NCBI GenBank assembly: GCA_914767715.1
Contig: OU612074.1
Location: 13,752,062 to 13,812,061 of the forward strand
Reading direction: 5' to 3'
DNA length: 60,000 bases
Source of the DNA: Membranipora membranacea
Taxonomy: Eukaryota; Bryozoa; Gymnolaemata; Cheilostomatida; Membraniporidae
Part shown: positions 55,449 to 60,000 of the stretch, piece after piece
Position numbering within the stretch: position 1 is the stretch's first letter
Layout: every line of letters begins with the position of its first letter
Made by a program: the position numbers and the translations under genes
Notes under the pieces: model-generated
Told to the model about the DNA's origin: nothing
Database searches by the model: none
The model's input: only the letters and a program-made list of their open reading frames with translations

Positions 55449-56355
55449 TTATCTTGTTGTAAAGAGTTGTTCCAGCTGATGTTTCTCAAAAACAAAGTTG
55501 CCTTGGGCTGCGCAGACGGCATCGTTCCACCTGTACGAATATATCACCCCTTCATATTCATAGTCATCAACCAAGTTCAGACAATCCTCATTACCTCCGT
55601 TATTATTCGGCTCTCCATATCCCCAATCCGTGTACAGAATCTCAGAATCGGTAACATCGCCTTTCCAAATCTATTTCCCGTACTTCTTATAACCCCTACC
55701 CAAGAAGACTTTCTCAACTCAGGGTGGTACGCCCGGAACCCAAACATCCATGCAAGTTCATCAACAGTTTCCCGAATAGCAAGATAACCTCCCATTTCAT
55801 GACAGAGTCCCTGCGCCTGAGTCCATGTCGCTGTTTGAGTTGTTACAAACTTGTAACAGGATGAGGAGTTGGCCAGTGGACTGGATATCCATCCATTCTC
55901 ACAGCTTTGCACCAAACCTGGAAATAAACAAACCAATGACTGCTATGAACTACCAAATGATGATTGTGAATATACTTGAGCTTTGTCACTATATGTAATG
56001 TTCTTAATGAACTACAAAAACCTTATAAAATGCTGGTTTTAAGATTAGAGAAGTTTTCATCTGAATCACCACTTACATCACTTACTTACATCACATTACT
56101 ACTTACATTTCTATGAATGTTATTTATGCAGTGTCAGTTAAATGAAAAACTTAAAAAATAGGAAAAGCGGAGAGACAAAGAAAAAAATACCCTAGTAATA
56201 AAATCAAACAGATTTAAAGTGCTTTGATAGTAGTTGTTTGAAATGGGTAAGTTTGGTGGCTGATGAGTGTATCTGTATTGGTAAAGAGTTAAAAGTTGAT
56301 AATATTACTAACCTGCTGTGAGCACAGTGAGCGATAAGAGAGACCAAAGCCGCAT
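55449..56355 (-). pseudogene. lectin 2: C-type lectin pseudogene
   Basis: Paralog of lectin 1 with the same two-exon layout: signal-peptide exon 56313-56355 (same 14 residues, donor GTTAGT) and lectin exon 55449-55917. One C is lost from a run of C's after SWVG, shifting the frame. A TGG to TAG change falls in the next motif (KWVWK). Six nt are missing near the NNNGGND region. The sugar-loop motif is EPN here, against QPN in lectin 1. Unless the frameshift is an assembly error, the gene is dead. Confidence 0.88.
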
Positions 56356-56558
56356 GTCTGCATCTGAGCAGTCTGATATCTGAAATGGAGTCCACTGAGA
56401 CAACCAAACACACCACTTCATCCTCAGGGGCCAGGGCAGCATGATAAGGGAATGCTGACGTGGTCTGGATCACCTTCAGCATAACTTTGCTGCAAATCTT
56501 CTTTTCATCATATCACTTTGAAATTGGAATTCTGATTCCTTGTCACCCTGATCTGATT

Positions 56559-57247
56559 AAAGCTGTAGCTCCACGTAACGATGTAATCACAGGCCGATGG
56601 CATGTCTAGACATGCTCGGCAGATCTCACACTGCTACACAGCCTATGAGTTATTACTCGATGGTCTAGTGAGTCATAGTGGGGTAATAAATCAGGTGCCT
56701 AGATTGACCAATGAACTCCCTCAGTTCAATCGATTGACCAATGATATTTAATGGGCATGTTAACAAATGACCGGATATAGATGTCATATTAAATCCGGGT
56801 CTTTGTCACTTTGAATCTTCACCAAATAAAATTTCAGTCTTCTGTAGAATTGATTTTCCTATACTATACTATGAATGTCATGTCAGGACAGCTTCCATTT
56901 CCAAGTGATACAGCTATTACCTTCCATATTTTCACTACAGCACCACTCCTAACTTTGTAGTTATGGTCTTTTTTATCATAAATAAGAGGATGTGATTTAG
57001 CTACAGATATTATCAACTCCTCCATTTTTGATAGCCTGTCACGATTTGATAGATGACGTGTTTAACCCCGTAATTATTGAAGCAAGCAATCAACAACCAA
57101 TCAGCATAGAGGATCGTCCAGATCACTGGACAAAAGACCAACAAGTTTGATGTCCACTTAACACGAGTAATCACTCGTGCAGATCCACCGATTAACCACT
57201 CGTGACCCCAAATCGATGTAAAAATCGTGTCATGTAGCCATAGCTTT
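56559..57247. mobile_element. 689-bp MITE-like element upstream of lectin 2
   Basis: Absent from the paralogous site near lectin 1 (CTGATTTAGCATC at about 41230-41242). Terminal inverted repeats begin AAAGCTGTAGCTCC on the left and AAAGCTATGGCTAC on the complement of the right end. The flanks suggest a TA or TTA target duplication, as in Tc1/mariner- or PIF-type elements. No transposase frame is present. Confidence 0.75.
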
Positions 57248-58731
57248 AGCATCATAGGATGAGGATTGATGATTGTCAGATGGTCTAAAAAGGGATTGTT
57301 TATCAAAGCAGATACTGGATACTGTTCTGATAAATTCGAAAGTTATGATGAATTATATCATGTCAATAACAAAATAATATTCTTTCTTGCGTTCTATTGA
57401 GATGGTGTTCACAGTACCCTACCATTGAGGTTTGGTAGCGCTCACTTTTATACTTTTTTAAATATTGGTTTGACATAGAAGTTTGTTTAAATTGAGCTGT
57501 TTGTGTTTCTACAACAAAAGAAAAGAGTTCAAATTAACATTCTAGGTCTTGTAGATTTTATTGAGTGCCTCAGAACAAAGAGTTGTTCAGATGTTCTCAG
57601 CCTATCTTGCTCCACATCTTACAATATTTAAAACTGCTGTCAAAAATGCAAGGAACCATAGTCTTAATAATAAACCTAGACAGGACACTGCATGAACCAT
57701 TAGCATTGAGCAAGGAGTTAAGTTAAGGAGTTAACTCCTTGCATTGAGGCACTGAGGCACAAACCAGGCCATTGTAATGGTGAAGACTCTATGCTGAATT
57801 TGTTTGCACTTTCACTTCACGTCATAGAAGCTGCTGAATCTATTGAAATTTTCAAACCTAAGAAAATATCGAAAATAACACATTTATCTTACAGATCTTG
57901 TCTCTACTGAGACAATTGATGGTCACGCTGATCGAAAGCTGTTTCTGAGATGGAAAGTCAAACATAGTAACTAGATGTCGTATCACTGACAAATGATGAA
58001 CTTGCATGGAAAGCCTTCAACTAGTGATGTTCTACATACTGTTAGACTTAGCGCTGTAATATATATCCTTATCTCTATATGTGAATTGCACGTGTGATAT
58101 TTAGGTATGTGTGATATTTAGGTATGTGTGATATTTATGTATGTGTGATATTTATGTGATATGATGTGATATGATGTGTGATATCCATTATACACTAGCT
58201 AGGTTGTGGTGTGACTGTAACTGAAAAACGAACTTTTCAAACCGACATTAGACCAATTAAACTGTAATAGTCGAGGAAATAAATTCCACACAGCGAGAGA
58301 CCAACAACAACAACAACCCGGACATGCCATATTATGTTATGTTATGCCATGGGATACATGTTTGTATGGTAATGTGAATGTGCAAAGTGTAACATTGGCA
58401 GTGAAAGCATTCACATTTCCATGGGTTAAGCTGTCGCAGGTAACTCTTTGAGATTTAGTTTGATAGTGAGAGATTCCCCAATAAGCCCTTGATAATGTGG
58501 AAGGCTGCGGGTTGTGTTCATTAGAGAAAATTTATTGATAAGATTTCAATAGAGAATTTAAATATAAAATATGATAAGCCAACGACCAGCATTGGCATTA
58601 TGAATATAAGAAGACTTTGTAAAAATATCACAAATTTGAATATAATATGAGCAGAAACAAATAATTAAATGATTTGTAGTATAGATTGAGCGCCAAACTT
58701 ACTACCAATATGGTGTCTATATAAATAGGAC
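57248..58731. other. end of the segmental duplication and unique spacer
   Basis: 57248-57948 parallels 41235-41934. Beyond this the sequence is unique and without a recognisable gene. A 17-bp tandem repeat (GTGTGATATTTAGGTAT, about four copies, then decaying) covers 58092-58185. Confidence 0.6.
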
Positions 58732-59985
58732 CTAATAGTTCAAGTTTTGGAGTCCACCGCCAAATCCTGTGTTTGTTCCAAAACCTCCGAAGTCAAGCCC
58801 ACCGTTACCGAGGCTGTTGCTGTGACCATGACCAAATATTGAGGACCCAGATCCTGAGACGCCACCAAAGAGTCCACCCGTCTGTCCACCAGTATTTCTT
58901 CCATGTCCCGAGCCGAAGTTATCGGCAAAGAATCCCTCCTGGAATGCATCGTTTGTCTCGTGGTGTTTCTCAGCATCCAGTTTAGCTTCTTGTTCACGCT
59001 TGGAGGCCTCCTCTGCATTTAGAGCATCTCTAGCTGCTCCCTGGTGATAAAGGAAAGATTAAATAAACAGCATTTTCTAAAATTAACTTTCCTACTTGAT
59101 CTGCAGCCAAAAGTAAAATTAAATTATGGGACAGTTGTTAAGCTGGTCCGGTATACTCATTGTAGTTAAAATGTTGAGAATTGAGCTTGCCTAATTTAAC
59201 GTATAGCTGTGCAATTTTTTGTTGTTATATTTAAATGATTAATCATGAGATGTTTCTCATGAAGATCATAAGAGAAATTGCATTATGGGATCAAAATCAA
59301 TAAAAAAACTGAACAAAGTAAACAAACTCACAGCTGCACTTAGACTGCTGGTATCAATGAAATCTGATTGGTCGAACTCGTTCTCGTTCTCGTTGAATAA
59401 AGTCTCAGTGTCGATGATATCATGAGTTTGGAGTTTGGTTCCTGTCTGACTTTGACGTCCATCATTCTTCTTGATGGAGGCGGACTCATCAAATCTATCT
59501 TCGCTCACCAACGAAAAAGCTGCAATATTCAAAATTCAAAACGTTGCAGTCATGCACTGAAATCTTTCCCATGTTGTACCATTATATTGGAACTCCAAAA
59601 CAAATCAGGTCAGACAATACCTTTTGTGTTGGGCTGTGGGAAGGTTCTGACTAGAGGTAGAGGAATATATCTCGAATTATTGTAATAATTCACATACCAA
59701 GAAAAAATATCAAGAATCCGCCTAGAATAAAATTATGTTAAAATGGAACAGCACGAAAATCCAATAGGCGATGTTCAGGTTACGAGATAAGACAACTCAC
59801 CAAACTTATTAGCAGAGGAGACATCAGCTTTAGCGTCCAGATTACTGAACTCAGCTTGGTTGTCGATTGTCTCATAGTTCAGCAGAGATTCTGACTGTAC
59901 TCTGTCTTCAAAGTTATAAAGTCGACCTTTGTTCCTTTGGTTCCTTTGAGCATTGTTTCTATCCAGTCTCTTTAATTTAGAATGT
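58732..59985 (-). CDS. 3' part of an unrecognised gene with glycine-rich C-terminus (partial)
   Basis: Minus-strand exons in transcription order: from about 59985 (start unclear) to 59801, a possible 24-nt microexon 59698-59721, 59332-59519 and 59040-58732, ending in TAG. Phases agree with or without the microexon. The protein is polar and acidic at first (LYNFEDRVQ, FNENENEFDQSDF), then has a charged stretch (EASKREQEAKLDAEKH), and finishes with about 55 residues rich in Gly, Phe, Ser and Asn, ending GGLQNLNY. Low-complexity Gly/Phe tails occur in secreted structural and in RNA-binding proteins; nothing here decides. The 5' part lies outside the window. I do not recognise the family. Confidence 0.6.
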
Positions 59986-60000
59986 TATTTCTTATAATGT

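Noticed and set aside
58740-59018. 92-codon minus-strand frame starting MQRRPPS
   Set aside because: Shadow frame of the glycine-rich last exon. The neighbouring frame fits the splice phases of the upstream exons and gives a coherent Gly/Phe-rich tail.

Overview
The window is animal genomic DNA. It is AT-rich, its genes are split by many short GT-AG introns, it carries animal-type retrotransposons and a tRNA-derived SINE, and it contains an animal MED14 gene. I cannot name the species; an invertebrate, perhaps an early-branching one such as a sponge, fits best, but that is inference. All exon structures and alignments were made by eye. Region 1 (1-27.1 kb): a complete MED14 (Mediator subunit 14) gene on the + strand. 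I traced 29 coding exons whose phases all agree and which give a 1465-residue protein. Its introns hold a nearly pristine Ty3/gypsy LTR retrotransposon with identical LTRs and a 5-bp target duplication, a LINE fragment, LINE-like 3' tails, a SINE, a small inverted-repeat element, palindromes, and two tandem repeats that start at exon/donor junctions. Region 2 (27.1-58 kb): a duplicated cluster of an unnamed gene encoding a von Willebrand A (VWA) domain protein with a long lysine-rich, histone-H1-like tail. Each main copy is followed by a convergent C-type lectin gene. Gene A (30.1-35.5 kb, 546 aa) is intact and its last three exons are repeated in tandem (A', to 38.2 kb). Gene B (47.9-53.5 kb, 547 aa) is intact except that a solo LTR in its last exon changed the C-terminus. 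A fused, stop-containing remnant (27.7-28.3 kb) and a decayed last exon (42.2-42.6 kb) show that further copies existed. Lectin 1 (39.2-41.0 kb, minus) is intact; lectin 2 (55.4-56.4 kb, minus) is a pseudogene. Comparing the two paralogous halves dates and delimits several insertions, because one half keeps the empty site: a long-TIR DNA element with an 8-bp target duplication (43.9-45.7 kb, itself carrying a SINE with a 20-copy octamer expansion), a LINE fragment in the gene B 5' intron (46.1-47.6 kb), a solo LTR (53.4-54.3 kb) and two further insertions near the lectins. Region 3 (58-60 kb): the 3' end of an unrecognised minus-strand gene with a glycine-rich C-terminus. MED14 is a housekeeping transcription gene. 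The VWA/lectin cluster is young and repetitive, has no function I can name, and is the most promising part of the window.
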